A stretch of DNA of 64,000 bases, taken from assembly GCA_037903355.1 (NCBI GenBank), contig JBAJFE010000026.1:4464001-4528000 (forward strand), written 5' to 3'. A program made the position numbers and the translations under genes. The notes beneath the pieces are model-generated. The model worked only from the letters and a program-made list of their open reading frames with translations. It was not told where the DNA came from and made no database searches. Every line of letters starts with the position of its first letter. Positions within the stretch are counted from its first letter, which is position 1. Below are positions 24,801 to 36,640 of the stretch, in pieces. The stretch comes from Trichuris trichiura (lineage: Eukaryota > Nematoda > Enoplea > Trichinellida > Trichuridae).

Positions 24801-25984
24801 GGAGCACCCAAAGTCGGTAAAGAAATGCTGTTAGTCAGCTCAACGAAGTACAAACCGTTCCATCACGTTGACAAACCCCCACGCTGGAACCCATAAGAAT
24901 CAACAGAACGGATAGTGCAGGCTTCAGCAGTATCACAACATGCAGCACATTGTGCAGGTCAACTGCATGCAAAAGTGCCTTGCAGAGAGACCTACTTTAT
25001 GATTAGGACGATAAAGGAAGCCTTTTACATAAAATACAAATCAAATTTAACAGAGACAATAGTAAAGCAATGAGTGAGTCCCGAGCAAACGCCCTATAGA
25101 CCGCAATCTCCTGCCTATTAAATGAATCGTTCACAACGAATTCTCTTTCCCCCTTTCTCGAATGTTCATTTCTCTACTTCACTTATCCCTCCACGCTAAA
25201 AGCTTTGGTTTTTGAAATCCACTCCTTCAATATCCAGTGTCTTGATGTTATTCCATTGACGTTTCCGTTTCTCCTTTCTCCTCATTTTAATGTTTCTTGT
25301 TTTTAGACCTCCCCCCAGAAACTCTGTCCTTTAAGGTAAGTAGGGTGACCAATAACCTGTTCTCTGCTATTACTTATGCGCTGAAAACGGGAACAAAAGC
25401 TTCCGAAAGCTTTGCTCAATAAAAGATTTTCACGCATCGAATTTCAGTAATTACATTAGGTATTATTCCAAGCATTTCACTTTACCAGCGGGTTTGCTTG
25501 CTAAAGAAGGGTACATTTATGCACGAATCTAACTGTGAAAGCGTAGCTGTGTGTTTCTGTCAGCCAAAGGGAATTTGAATGGACAGTTCGCTCACCTAAT
25601 GCTCATCTGCTTCATTTATCAACTGTGCTGTCCTTCGCTGTGTGGATAAATCGCAAGGAAACCATTGCAAATCTATTTCCATCAGAATTTGATTATTAAT
25701 TAAATCTAACCGTTTCAGTTAATAGTGACTTGAGTAACCTATTTTTCAGATCCGCAAGAAGACTATTTATTTTAACAGTCAGGTTTGACTTCCACTTCAC
25801 CTGAAACACAGGGGTAGACTTACACTACCGACACTGACAGACGCCAAAAAGCGGCAGTGAATTTGGCCCCTGACTCACATGTCACTGGGTACAGTTTCTC
25901 ATTTCGAGCTGTTGAAATCACTAGCACTACTTTATAAGTTGTTTTAAGCTATAGGTCAAGATGTAGTACATGACGGATGAAACT
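24801..25984. other. Intergenic DNA, no gene recognised
   Basis: AT-rich sequence between the Penelope fragment and the minisatellite. I see no exon or element that can be supported. Confidence 0.5.
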
Positions 25985-26345
25985 GTAGCTGTTGAAATGG
26001 AAACATCTAGAAAACGCAAGTCCATGGAGACTTAGATGAAGAGACCTATAGTATCCTACCCCATAAACAAGAAGCAAGCCAGAAACGCATTCTCTAGAAA
26101 GCGTAAGCCGGCGGAAGCTCCATGCAAACATCTCGTGGAAAAAGAAAAGCGTATATAATAAAAGACCAGCACAGCCTAAGCGTTCGACCCACGGAAACTG
26201 TACGCCTGTTCAAGAGCACGTTCGCAGTCCAATAGAAACTTTAGCCCGCGACCTCACGGAAACGTATGTTTAGCATTCAGTGGAAACGCAATCTGAGGAA
26301 CCGTAGGCTCGAGGTAAATTAGCCCGTGGAAACTCAAGTTCTGAC
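25985..26345. repeat. Degenerate minisatellite (about 20-25 nt unit with a GGAAACGTAAGCC-like core)
   Basis: About a dozen diverged units share a (C/T)GGAAACG(C/T)A core. Examples are TCTAGAAAACGCAAGTCC, TCTAGAAAGCGTAAGCC, CACGGAAACTGTACGCC, CACGGAAACGTATGTTTAGC, GTGGAAACGCAATCTGAGG and CGTGGAAACTCAAG. The period is irregular at roughly 20-45 nt. It has no coding sense. Confidence 0.6.
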
Positions 26346-27489
26346 CATCAGAAGTGGTTGAAACATAATGATGACGCATTTTGCTCAGCAGCGTAAACCT
26401 TAAAGAAGGCATGCACTGTTGACGGCCGTACATCAGTCACTGGACTCGAAGTGCGAATCAAGTTCAGACATGGTATTCCGCCGTGTCAAGCCGTAGTCAC
26501 GTCCATCAACACGTAGCGCACAGGTTTTGGGCAACAGCGAAACTGCTGACGGTTTTCGTCTTCATGAATGCAGTTATATGTGAATGAAAATCCCGTGGTA
26601 AGTTTGTACATTGCGTTCAGGACGATACAGAATGATTGGCTTCAGCCAGTGAGCTGTGCCGTTTTGACGCGGGAAAGTGGTTCATTTTCCAGCGGTTGAG
26701 CAACTTTAGTCTGCATATTTTGCCACGAGTATTTCGTCATTTCAGAGTCCGAAAGAGAAGGTTCAACCTTCAGCTTAAAGTCTAGGCTTCAGCAAAGGCG
26801 TAACTGTAAATGCAACCATAAACTTAAGGATAAGGATAAATCTAAACCTGAAGCTTAAGTCTTAAGGTCAGGGGTGGATACAGACTTCTTGATGGCATTA
26901 GTTTGACGCAGTGAGCTGTCTCGTTTGCTGTCGGTTAGACAATGTTGTCCGCTGATTTGACCAACACTATCCTGTTATATCTGAGCCAACTTCCCCAGTG
27001 GTGCCACCTTTTGTAGCCTTATATTAAACAACGACGTTTCTTGCGTACCAGAGTCCGCTTGCATTCTGGCTCCCATCGTTTTACCCTTCAGTCAAGCAGA
27101 ATACACATCGCTTCGATGCGAGCACCTTTCGTCGACGCCATTAGGTCGATTCGTTGATGAAACCCTTCATAGGTAGCTTTCTCGACAGTTTGCAAGGCTA
27201 TTCCAAGAGTCACAAATAAACTACAATTTATGTAGACATTGAGAAGGCGTTATTGTCCGCAGAACGTACACGCACAGAGACAGATAAACGTAGAAGTGAA
27301 AACTTGAGCTGAAAAGATAAAAACGTACAAAACGGAAGCTATGCGCCTCACCTCGTAGCCTCCGTAAATACTCATAGTTATATGGTAGAATGCTCACATT
27401 TCGGCTAGTTACAGCGATAGAGTATACCATCACTCCAGCCTGTGGGAAGTCAAAGTAATGGCTGCCCGTGGTGAGCAAACCCTCTTCAG
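26346..27489. other. Intergenic DNA, no gene recognised
   Basis: No exon supported. At 26815-26870 there is a short run of AAGGATAAGG and CTTAAG words. Similar CTAAGCTTAAG words occur at 36925-36945 and 47180-47200, suggesting pieces of one more repeat family. Confidence 0.45.
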
Positions 27490-27860
27490 CTAATATCTTC
27501 TTCGTACTTCAAAGTGGTAACAGGCTAAAGTCGTAGCGGGAAAACGGCACAACATTCTTTGGGCTAGAAAGGAAAGGGGAAACTGCACCGCTTTCGTTGC
27601 TTTTTGTGAATATTCATGGAAACGGACTCTCCTTAGAACTGGAGCCAGATGTTCTTCATCTCTGCGTATATTGTTCCTTCTGCTTGTTTCGGAGAAGGGC
27701 ATACAGCACTAAAAACACAAAACCTGTTTTAGCCAACAGCGAGTACATCTTCAAGAAAAGCAGTGGTGCAATTCTGAAGGTCCCGTCAGCACAAAGGATC
27801 ATTATACAGTTGCTGGCCAAAGATAAATAAATACCTGACTCCTGTCTCCCAAACAAGCAC
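27490..27860 (-). mobile_element. MULE (Mutator-like) transposase remnant
   Basis: The minus strand reads ESGIYLSLASNCIM, ADGTFRIAPLLF, KMYSLLA, VFLVLYALLRNKQKEQY. This matches the start of the MULE DDE domain (family: WFADGTFKVAPxLFxQLYxIH and LPLVYALLPNKTxETY), including the first catalytic Asp in ADGTF. The frame ends soon after, and no other MULE motif follows. It is a short dead fragment. Confidence 0.68.
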
Positions 27861-28415
27861 AGTGCAGGAAAAAATGCTCTTTATTGGTGCGTGTTTGATT
27901 TCTTTCTGCATAACTTTCACCTGCAATGCAGAAAGCAAGAAATTCGTGAAACTTTTCTACGATCTTCGCTCCATTGTTCCGGACTGAAAATGAATTCCCA
28001 ATAAATAAAGCAATTAAAAAGGAACAAGCAGTTGCTGTTATGCGTAAGGGCGAAACGGAAGCACCGAGAGGCCAATGGACACTGGAAAAAACAGCGGGTA
28101 ACTATTACTTAACCGAAAAGTGCAATAGCAGTGGGGAAAATTTTTGACTTGAATTGCAACATTTCGCCTGCTAAGAATCCATTGGTGAATCGACAAATAA
28201 AAAGCCAACATACATGGAATTAGAAATTGGTGATATTTTAGTTAATTTTCGTGAGCAATAACAGTAATAAAAACGTGTTGTAGAATCTTTTATTGCGTCT
28301 ATTCGCTGCCTTGTTTCAGTGCATTGAACCCACTAAACGATGCTCAAGTACGTTCAACGTATCTACCCTACTGTAATTTGCTGTTCAGTCAAACGTGCGC
28401 AAAGGAGCGGCTTCG

Positions 28416-31400
28416 ATGTCATCTAACGAAAGCAGAAGCGATCGCTCGGACACGAATAGCTTTGACGAAGACGATGAAGACTGGAGTATTACCCTCGAAG
28501 AGGATTACTGCCACGACGAAGATACGGTCACTGAAATTGCCGAGTTGTTGGCGGTGAGCATTGTATTTGGTTCCATAGTAGATCTCCAGATTCACGGGTT
28601 TGGCCTGTTGGATGTATCTGTAAATAAACTTCAAAGTGCCCTACCAACGGATGGATGAGCAGATTGTAAGAGAAAATACAGAACAATTTGTATACCGTAC
28701 GTTTCGGAACTGCTCGTGTTCCGTCGTCAGCAGTGTTGGGGAGAAGGTGTTTTCTTTCTTTCTATGAAACTATTCAAGCCTGTTAAAAGACATCCTGTCT
28801 TTCGAAACATCAGAAGTGCTCACGGTGCACAAGTCCTTGAAGCAGCCAAGCTGCTAGAACAGACAAACAGCATGTATTTGGTTATGCTATATATTTTGTT
28901 TTGTGTTATTCGCTTGTACGCAGCAGTAAAGGTGAAAATTTTATTTCAAATGTTTTAATTGATTAGCTAGGCAATAAACTTTAGCGTTGCTATTACTTAT
29001 GCAACCCTTGTGCTTCCGTTATAGCATTTGACGCTTCCGTTTATTATTTCGTACTTATTGTGGACGGTTTTGTCAGGGAGTTAGCGTTTGCGCTGTTGCT
29101 TCCGGTTTGATCTAAGGGAGGGATGTCTGACATTAAATAATGTTTTTTCATTCAGGAAAAGGATTCTAGCCTTAGTGAATTGGTCGAGACATACGGTTAT
29201 CCTAGTGATCGACGTTCCTGTGAAACGGCTAAAATCACTGCCCGTGAAGAAGGCAGCGATAAGTCTTCGGTTGCAAGCAATACCTTGGAAAATATTTTGA
29301 CGTGGGATGATAACGGATGTAGCGACGAAGAGTTGGATCCGGAATACGAGCCAAAACATGCCCATTTCGTAATTTGACCGTGTATGTTTTATTTTTTGTG
29401 CATGCGTTTTCTTGTTTTGTAGTCGCCACGCGTTGGTACAGAGCATCAAGCGGATGTAGACCTCTATCCGTGTACTAAGCCAGAGTATGATCCTACGTAT
29501 GCGCCGCCCGTCCTGTTTAACTTCGTTGACAACGATGCTTGTATGGTGTTTGACTACTTGGCCTCCTACAGCAAAATGCTACAGGAACGGAAAAACCCAA
29601 TTCCGTGTCTGGATGTCAGTCGCGCGTTGGACGTTCTTTGGCAGTTCGATTGTAAGCCAGAATTGGCGCTGGAGCACTTGAAAAAGGAGATGGACGATTT
29701 CTACCCGGAAAATGTAGAGTATACGGACATACAGCTGCGCATGTATCCCTTCAGTCCGCACCTCCCGTGGAAACCGCAAGAAGTAGCTGCTTTTGAAAAT
29801 GGCCTTAAAATGTGTGGCAAGAACTTCGGAAAGATCAAGGATGAAATGGTAAATTTGTCAAGAAAGTAATTTGAGGGCATCATTGTCCTTATCAGGATAT
29901 TCGAATTTTGTTGGTAAAACTTTCCACTTCCCGTTAAGTTGGTTAAAGTTAGTAGGGAAAATACTGCGGGAGACCATCCGTTCCGCTATCGGCCGGAAGT
30001 AAAATGTAAACAGTACGAGTAGAGGAGTAATAATCGATATTAAAAAATGTTCTTCGTTTTTAAGGCAACTAACAATGATTACCTTACAGCCATTCCAAGC
30101 GATCATAACCTGATAATAACGTACAGATTTAAACGTCACAGTCAAAACCGAAGTTACTGGAGCCATCACCTATTTATCCCATTCCAATGCTGCTTCAAGC
30201 TGGTGACGAAGCAGATTCGAAAGCTCAATGTGTCTTCTTAACACCAATTAAAGCGGCTATGATGTATGATGTGCAACCGTTTTTACCACTGAAGGAAGGC
30301 AATATTGATTACGACTTTATTCTGTTGTTAGGTTGGTGTGAAGTAAAAGTAAAAGAGCTTCTAGTCGTACACGAATATGAATAAATGGAGCTTTCGGGAT
30401 TGACCTTGTCCCGTCTCCAGCGTACAGTAGGGGTTCCCTATCTTCATGCAATTGAAGAGCATGATTTATTTTTTTGTTATCCTGTACTCGATTCGTTGAA
30501 CTGTTCATTGGTCTTATCTTTGCGGCTTCACGTAAAGGCACCAGAAACAGTATCCAAAGTTTTCTTTCGTTTTCATTAGTTGTCTTGTTGCTGTTCTGCT
30601 TAAGTATCAGCTGCCCAGAATGTTTGCTGACTTCAAAGTTTTCATAGCGAAATGCAGTACGGCTTTTTTATTTCCCATTTTCGAGTTTCAGAGGAATAAC
30701 TAAACAAACGTCCTACCAACGAGTGAATGAGCACTTATTAGAGTTGCTAACCTTTTAATTTGCTTAAATAGTGTATGAACTTTTGAATGTGATGTTATCA
30801 CAGTTTGGACATTGATCCTTTTTGGTCCCGCGTAGGATAGTATGGCCGGAGCTGACTAAATTGTCATTCTTATAACGAGGCATAGTAGCAACGTCTTCTC
30901 ACAGGTTTATTTTTTCAGCTGCCGAATCGAACTTTGGCCGACCTTACGAATTTTCATTACCAATTCAAGCTAACTGATCGCTACAAGATGTTACCGAAGC
31001 GTAGCTCTCCTATCACTGAAAAACCAACGGGATACATGACGCGAGCTGAAGCTGCGAAGTAAGCAACCATGTGCCTATGCACACGAAGCAGTTTAGTCGA
31101 ACAGATTTTAAAGCTGATGATGTATTATCATCTGTTTAAAGATCTTTTACTAGACCTTGTGACTTAAGATTTGCCAAATGAGACGGACAGAATGTACAGT
31201 TATGTTATAGAGAAGTTTAGCATATGCTTTGGGTCAAGAATACCGTACTGCAGTTCTTTAAAATGTGCGCATGATCGAGATTTTTCAAATGCAGTAGAAC
31301 TTTAGTTATTTGGGTTGAACGGGACCGAGGGTACTCCTAAGAATCAAATGTCTACTTTTCATCGGTTTTTCTTAGCTTTTATGTCATTAAACTTCGTCAT

Positions 31401-32309
31401 GAGCACTGATGTTGACTGAACTTTCATTCATTCTTTATTAAATGAGTTTCTCAACGTTAACCGGCTTATAGCATGTCTGTTTCGCACTGTCCTATAATTA
31501 AAATAGACCTTCAGAGTTGTTTTCCTATAAAATCTCATCATAGAGTCCGCTTAACTATTGTCGGACAGTAAAGGTTAACGGATAAATTGTTTCCAGTAGA
31601 AGTAGTTCAAATTCTTGATGAAACCTTCATCTATCGACTGCGTTGAAGGAGTAACATTGACTAGGAGTAGTTTTGTTGTCACAAGTTCATCAATTCTGTT
31701 AAAACAGGCTGCACATGGGCGCGTGGGGCATCTATTAATAACGGCTTAAGTGACATTAAGATTTTAAGTTTTACGAAGCTTGAAAGTTTCTGCTTCCATG
31801 TCTATCCAAATAATTAAGCTTCTACCGTAGTTTAATAGCCGCTTAAACTTTGCGAAGTTGAACACCTATGTTTGGGCTGGTACTTTATAAGTAAAAGCAC
31901 GCAGTAATGATGGCCAGTTCTTCGAAATGTTTTCAGAAAACTCGTTTACGTAATTCAGGATTTTCCTAACGAAAGATTTAAGCTGTGAAGTATTTTTGTT
32001 TTATTTTTCTTATTCTTCTCTTACTCGTTCAGAAATGAAGAACCAGTCGCCGGGCCGAGTCACGCATTTAAGTACGCATCCGTTATTCCGGAATACTGTG
32101 TTGATGGAGAAAATGACGCCGACGACGTAGAGGTTGAAGCAATAACAACATTTAAGGCCATCGTTGTTTCTGTTAATGGCGAAGAGAAGGATGAGGCGAC
32201 TGGTGTTCAGAAAGCAAGCAAAGCAGGAGGCGCTGAGGAAGAGGCGAAGGCAGGCGAGAATGGTGACGTTCATTCTGTGCATCCTGTCACTGATTCTTAC
32301 GAAATGTAG
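28416..32309 (+). CDS. MIER-like transcriptional corepressor (ELM2-SANT), complete, five exons
   Basis: Nuclear protein of the MIER/MI-ER1 family, which recruits histone deacetylases through ELM2-SANT. Exons: 28416-28553, 29156-29368, 29423-29848, 30919-31058 and 32033-32309. They join in phase to 397 residues (human MIER1 is about 512). The N-terminus is acidic and contains the family block IAELLAEKDSSLSELVETYG. ELM2 is at about 118-205, starting RVGTEHQADV and continuing with ALDVLWQFDCKPELALEHL. SANT is at about 229-280 (LPWKPQEVAAFENGLKMCG, then NRTLADLTNFHYQFKLTDRY). The tail is acidic and low-complexity. The start ATG at 28416 follows an in-frame stop at 28374. Introns are 602, 54, 1070 and 974 bp; the first holds a repeat copy. 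An AATAAA follows at 32507. SANT is diverged from the usual YYxWKKS motif. Confidence 0.9.
28640..28810 (+). repeat. Copy of the dispersed foldback family carrying both conserved blocks
   Basis: CCTACCAACGGATGGATGAG at about 28641-28660 is followed at about 28766-28795 by AAGCCTGTTAAAAGACATCC. The same two blocks occur together at 4316-4560 and 36520-36640. It lies in intron 1 of the MIER-like gene. Confidence 0.65.
30708..30740 (+). repeat. Short copy of the dispersed foldback block
   Basis: CCTACCAACGAGTGAATGAG followed by CACTTATTA is a diverged match to the block at 28641-28660. It lies in intron 3 of the MIER-like gene. Confidence 0.45.
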
Positions 32310-32506
32310 CTGTTGATCGGAAAGCTGCACTGGTGAAAAAGAACGCTTTTCAATACTTATACCTGCCCACTATATCAGATTAACCATTTGGAAAATATTA
32401 TTCAATATTTAAGTGGGTCACATATTATACTCATGTTTAATAACCTCTTTTAAATGACGGTTGCCTGTGCAATCCGATTTACTTTGTACTTTTTGTGTTC
32501 CGGTTC

Positions 32507-32512
32507 AATAAA
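32507..32512 (+). promoter_or_regulatory. Probable poly(A) signal of the MIER-like gene
   Basis: AATAAA about 200 bp past the stop codon at 32307-32309, same strand, preceded by AT-rich 3' UTR. Confidence 0.55.
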
Positions 32513-32703
32513 AGTGCAGCAAGGACTAAATATGGTAGGACCGCGTCGGTAGCTGGTACCAAAACTCTACCCGCGTAATCATATCCCTGCTTAAAGTGAA
32601 GAATACCCACCCACTGATAAATCCAGACGAAGAAAAAAACATGATCAGTAGAATAATGCGTCGACATTCCTTATATATAAGCTGCCGATGCGCAACAGCC
32701 ACA

Positions 32704-32931
32704 ATGTCTAACTTTACAGTGCACTTTCGACCTAACCAGGGCTTTAGACCTTCTGGGAATTCGACTTTCAGTGATTTCGACCCTAAGCCCATGGATAGGT
32801 CAGAACTATGGAGACTTGCTACCGGCGCTGTTCGTTCGTCTGCAAACGGCATGGCAGATCACTTGATGAATTCACTCAAAACAATGCCAGCTGACCTCTG
32901 CAAAAGGCCAGAAAAACGACACGAACTGTAA
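32704..32931 (+). CDS. Possible small gene of unknown function
   Basis: An ATG at 32704 opens 75 codons starting MSNFTVHFRPNQGFRPSG and ending at a TAA at 32929-32931. Codon use looks protein-like and a TATATAA lies about 20 bp before the ATG. An AATAAA follows at about 33066. The frame is open further upstream to 32596. I do not recognise a family. The opposite strand also carries a 108-codon open frame (32852-32526) with a hydrophobic stretch, so one of the two must be a shadow. It could also be chance. Low confidence. Confidence 0.3.
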   Translation: MSNFTVHFRPNQGFRPSGNSTFSDFDPKPMDRSELWRLATGAVRSSANGMADHLMNSLKTMPADLCKRPEKRHEL

Positions 32932-34091
32932 AAACCTGCTGTTTTTCCATCGCCCTTCTTCGTAAAAGTGAACGTTCGTAAAGCGGGGGATAAAGTACTT
33001 CTCTCTGGTTTAACTTTGTAGGCAATTTTCAAGAGCTGAAAACTCTTCAAGACATTTCCTGTAATAAAGTACAGCAATAACTTGTCCATTTTACGAAATT
33101 TTGTTTCAGGGAGAAGCATCGATCTTCGATAATCATGGCCAGCAGTACGACGTATTAATAAAAGCCAGTCTCTACGGAGTAAAACCGTGTGCTAAGGGTT
33201 TTCAAAGCGGAGCATTCAGGGATAACCATTCCCTATCATCTGTGCCAGCAAAGTAACAAAGAATCATAACAATGTCCCTGTTATCCGGTTTTGTAAAGGG
33301 AATAGTGACAAGAAGTTAACCATAAAAGCCACGGTGCCTGCTTACTTGAAAAACAAAGGAACAGAAAACATCAGTGCTTTCCGGAACGGCAGGTTCCGTC
33401 TCCAACGCAACACATCAAAGATTATGGTCTAATACTGTTTATTATGCTGCTTTCTTCAGTACAGGTGTACCGTAGTTTTTATAATGTGAGCCCAAACGCC
33501 CGTTACAACGCACTATTTTCAAACAAAAAATTGAATTTGCACATGTTCATTAAGGGATACGTAAAGCAGGAGAGAAGTAAAGTCGTATTTTCTTATCTGC
33601 CCGGAGAGATTGCTTTTGTTTAATAATCTGAGCGAAATGGTAAAAGAAAACAAAATATTTAAAACATTTGCACACACGAAAAATGTACTAATAACTATAA
33701 ATAGAGCAAACACAATAAATTCATTCGATTAGTTCACCTTGTCTTTCTTAACTCACTGCTCACCAAAACTGTCTCCATTCCCTCTTACCTTCGTAGAATG
33801 TTGGTGGTGATCAGCAGAACTGTTACGTCCTACTTAAACTGGCCAGGCGATAACGTCTATGGTACTGTTGCTAAGGAGTGAGCTTTCTGAATGGTCATCA
33901 CACGAAAATACGAAGGATGTTCGGAAAATTCTCGGAAAAATGGTGCAGTGACTAACAGGACATCAACTGATGGGTCAGAACATGCTTAATCTTATCCCCG
34001 TTACCTTTCGGCTTGTACGGAGAGGTATCCTTATCCGACACCGCGCTAGTGTGGTACAAGCTGCTCCTAAAGCAATCGTTTTTCTCGTGAT
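32932..34091. other. Intergenic DNA, no gene recognised
   Basis: No exon supported. It contains one of several copies of the word TTCGTAAAGCG (32975-32985), which recurs near transposon debris elsewhere in the window. Confidence 0.45.
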
Positions 34092-35210
34092 ATGGAAAAT
34101 CTTCATTTTGTAGTCAGAGCTAACATTAAATTTCTATCGAAGCTTGGTTGGCAGCCGACGAAGGTTATTCAATCTTTGCAGCAGGTTTACGGAAATGCGC
34201 ACATCTAAATCGGTGTCTAAGTGGATAAGGCGTTTCAAAGAGGGCAGAGAGACCATCGAAGAACGACCGGAGAGTGGGAAGACCAGCAACCGCAACGAGC
34301 GAAGGAACCATGGCCTTGTGTGGAACCTAGCGGAAGGAGACTGCAAAATTATCATCAGAAAATTGATAGAATGCAGAATTTCCCTCTATTCAGCATTTGG
34401 AATATGCATGAAACCCTTAATCTGAGGAAGCTTTCAGTTCGTGGGTCTTGAAAGCGTTGCGCGAAGAACAGCTGGTTGGACGCTTTAACTCGGAGCTTTT
34501 AACGAACACGGAAGCAAATGAGGCCGGGACTTTTACCGTATCGTCACGAGAGATGAAACGTAGACTACCAGTATGACCGAGAGTAGATCCAATCCAAGCA
34601 GTGGTTACCGAGGGGAGCAGCTGGTCCAGTCAAGTTCAAAGCGGCTAGAAAGGGTTATGGCGACCATATTCTGGGACTCGGACGGAGTAATTCTAATTTC
34701 TCGAAAGAGAGCGAACAGTTACGGCAAGTTATAACAAAGCAGTATTCCGACAATTAAAGGTCACTCGGCAAGAAAACGGTGTGGCAAGTTGCACCTCGTG
34801 TCCTTTTCCATCACGAAAACGTGCTGACTCATTCGTCAAGGACTGTGAGGAGTGTTTTTCGTGGTTTCGGTGGGAAGTCATTTCACACCCTTCCTACAGT
34901 CCAGTTGTTGCCTTGGCAGACTTTTGCCTCTTCCCAAAGTTAAAATAACATTTAAAAGGCACCCTGTTCGAGTTAATGGATGATTGCGAAACGCGCCGTC
35001 TTGACTTGGTGCAATACGCAGTCCTCAGGATTCTACAAGGAAGGTCTGCAGGGTGGAGACCGTCTGCAGAAGTGCCTAGAGGTGACGGAAGATATGTTGA
35101 GAAATAAATTTGATATCATTGCAAATAAGATTTTTACTTACTTTTGCCAGGAAGTTTTTGAACAACCCTCGTATATTTGGGTATGCATCAGGCCTGTAAT
35201 CACCTACTGA
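34092..35210 (+). mobile_element. Mariner transposase remnant, nearly full length
   Basis: Collinear, frameshifted mariner motifs on the plus strand. The start is MENLHFVVRANIKFLSKLG, followed by the helix-turn-helix segment WIRRFKEGRETIEERPESGK (family: FKxGRxSxEDDPRSGRP). Then come WVLKALREEQL, the catalytic-core strand MATIFWDSDGVILI (family: SVFWDxxGxIxxD) and a PSYSPV-like segment before DFCLF, equivalent to HPPYSPDLAPSDFFLF. Several stops and frameshifts make it inactive. Terminal inverted repeats could not be placed. Confidence 0.78.
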
Positions 35211-36428
35211 CCACCTACTTTCTTTCTGCCGTTTATTTTTTTCTACAAATAACAAACGCAGAAAACACAAGTAGCGCATGAGCGACACAAAGGTGAACAT
35301 GCTTGCCCAATGAATGCTGTACTTAGACTGCTCAATAAAGTATGGCGTCATAGAAATACTGGAGACAGTTTCGAGAAACGAAAGCGACAGACTAAAAATA
35401 AATTTCTAGGATTGCACTCATCGATGTAGAGAGACGAACCCGTTCCTCTGAAGGTCACAGGATGACACTATAGCTGCACACGTAAGCGACAACACGTTAG
35501 CAGAAGTGTCATATTCGTCAATTAAACATTATTTCAGGTGTGCATAAAAATGAAGATCATGAACGTCATAATCCTGCCATTACGAGTACAGAAAAATGAG
35601 GAAGAATATTTTTTAAAAAGCTGTTATTTACAATTTAAAAAGGGACTCATTTGACATAATTATGCAAAGGAAATGTAATGCACTTTTCGCAATATGTAGG
35701 CAATAATAGCGTATGTATGTTTGCAAGCACAAACATCCAAGTGCTGTAACGACACTTGCACAGGTGTAACAGCTATGAGCAAAAGAACTTTATTCGTAAA
35801 GAAATTTTGCAAACTGCGAAATGTATTGCAACGGACCTGCATCCGCTCATCTTTAATGCTGCCCCCAAAACGTCCCTTGTTAGTTCAGTATTATAATTTT
35901 GAGTCGCCGTGGTCGTCGCTATACAACAGCAGGTTTCGTCTCGTTCATTTATCAATTTTGTCTTGCTCTTATTAAGCAACCATTGCAAAATTGCTCCACC
36001 GCCACAGTATATAAAAGCATGGCTCTATAGTTGGCCATTGCTTATACCCATCTTTTCAACTGCAGTGAATCGTAATAACGTTTTTTTTCATGACAGTAGT
36101 ATTTCAATTTTTACGGTAGCAACCCGTTCAGAGCCAGTTTTGCGCTCTTTAGTTTCCGAGTCCTTTCTTGAGCCGTTTTCAGAGGTAAAAATTAATTTTT
36201 AAACAAAGTAACCATTTCACCTTGGGGCCTGCAGCTTACTGTTCGAGCGAAAGATAAAATAGAAGCACCAAATGGAAACGAGCCCTGCAGCGCGAAGGTA
36301 ACAGACAGTGGCTAAACCAATGTCATAGCCAGGCACCAGCGTAGAAAGGTAATGGCTGCGGCTAACGTCCCAGCAGTAATAGGTCCGTGTTCTGACTTAA
36401 CCTGATAATCATTAAAGCGACTGGGGCA
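35211..36428. other. Intergenic DNA, no gene recognised
   Basis: AT-rich, with only short unassigned open frames on both strands. Nothing could be supported. Confidence 0.45.
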
Positions 36429-36640
36429 TGCATATCTTCAATACGGTTTCTGTCTAGCCCCTTGATGAATTCGATATTGCTAAGTACTTGTTCTGAATTT
36501 TTCCTTAATAATTGCTCATCCATCCGTCGGTAGGCCATTTGCTTCGATTTGATTTCAGACTTCATCAACGGGCTAGACAGAAACCGTATTGAAGATATGA
36601 AAATCCATCGTCCCGTTAAGAAACACTCGGTTTTCAAGAC
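36429..36640. mobile_element. Foldback element, second clear copy of the dispersed family
   Basis: Arms of about 38-40 bp, at about 36429-36468 and 36563-36602, pair nearly perfectly (CATATCTTCAATACGG against its complement, and TTTCTGTCTAGCCC against its complement). The loop holds the family block GCTCATCCATCCGTCGGTAGG at about 36511-36531 and a TTCTGAATTTTTCCTTAA word identical to the right arm at 4.5 kb. The outer block (CCCGTTAAGAAACACTCGG) follows at about 36612-36630. Confidence 0.75.
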
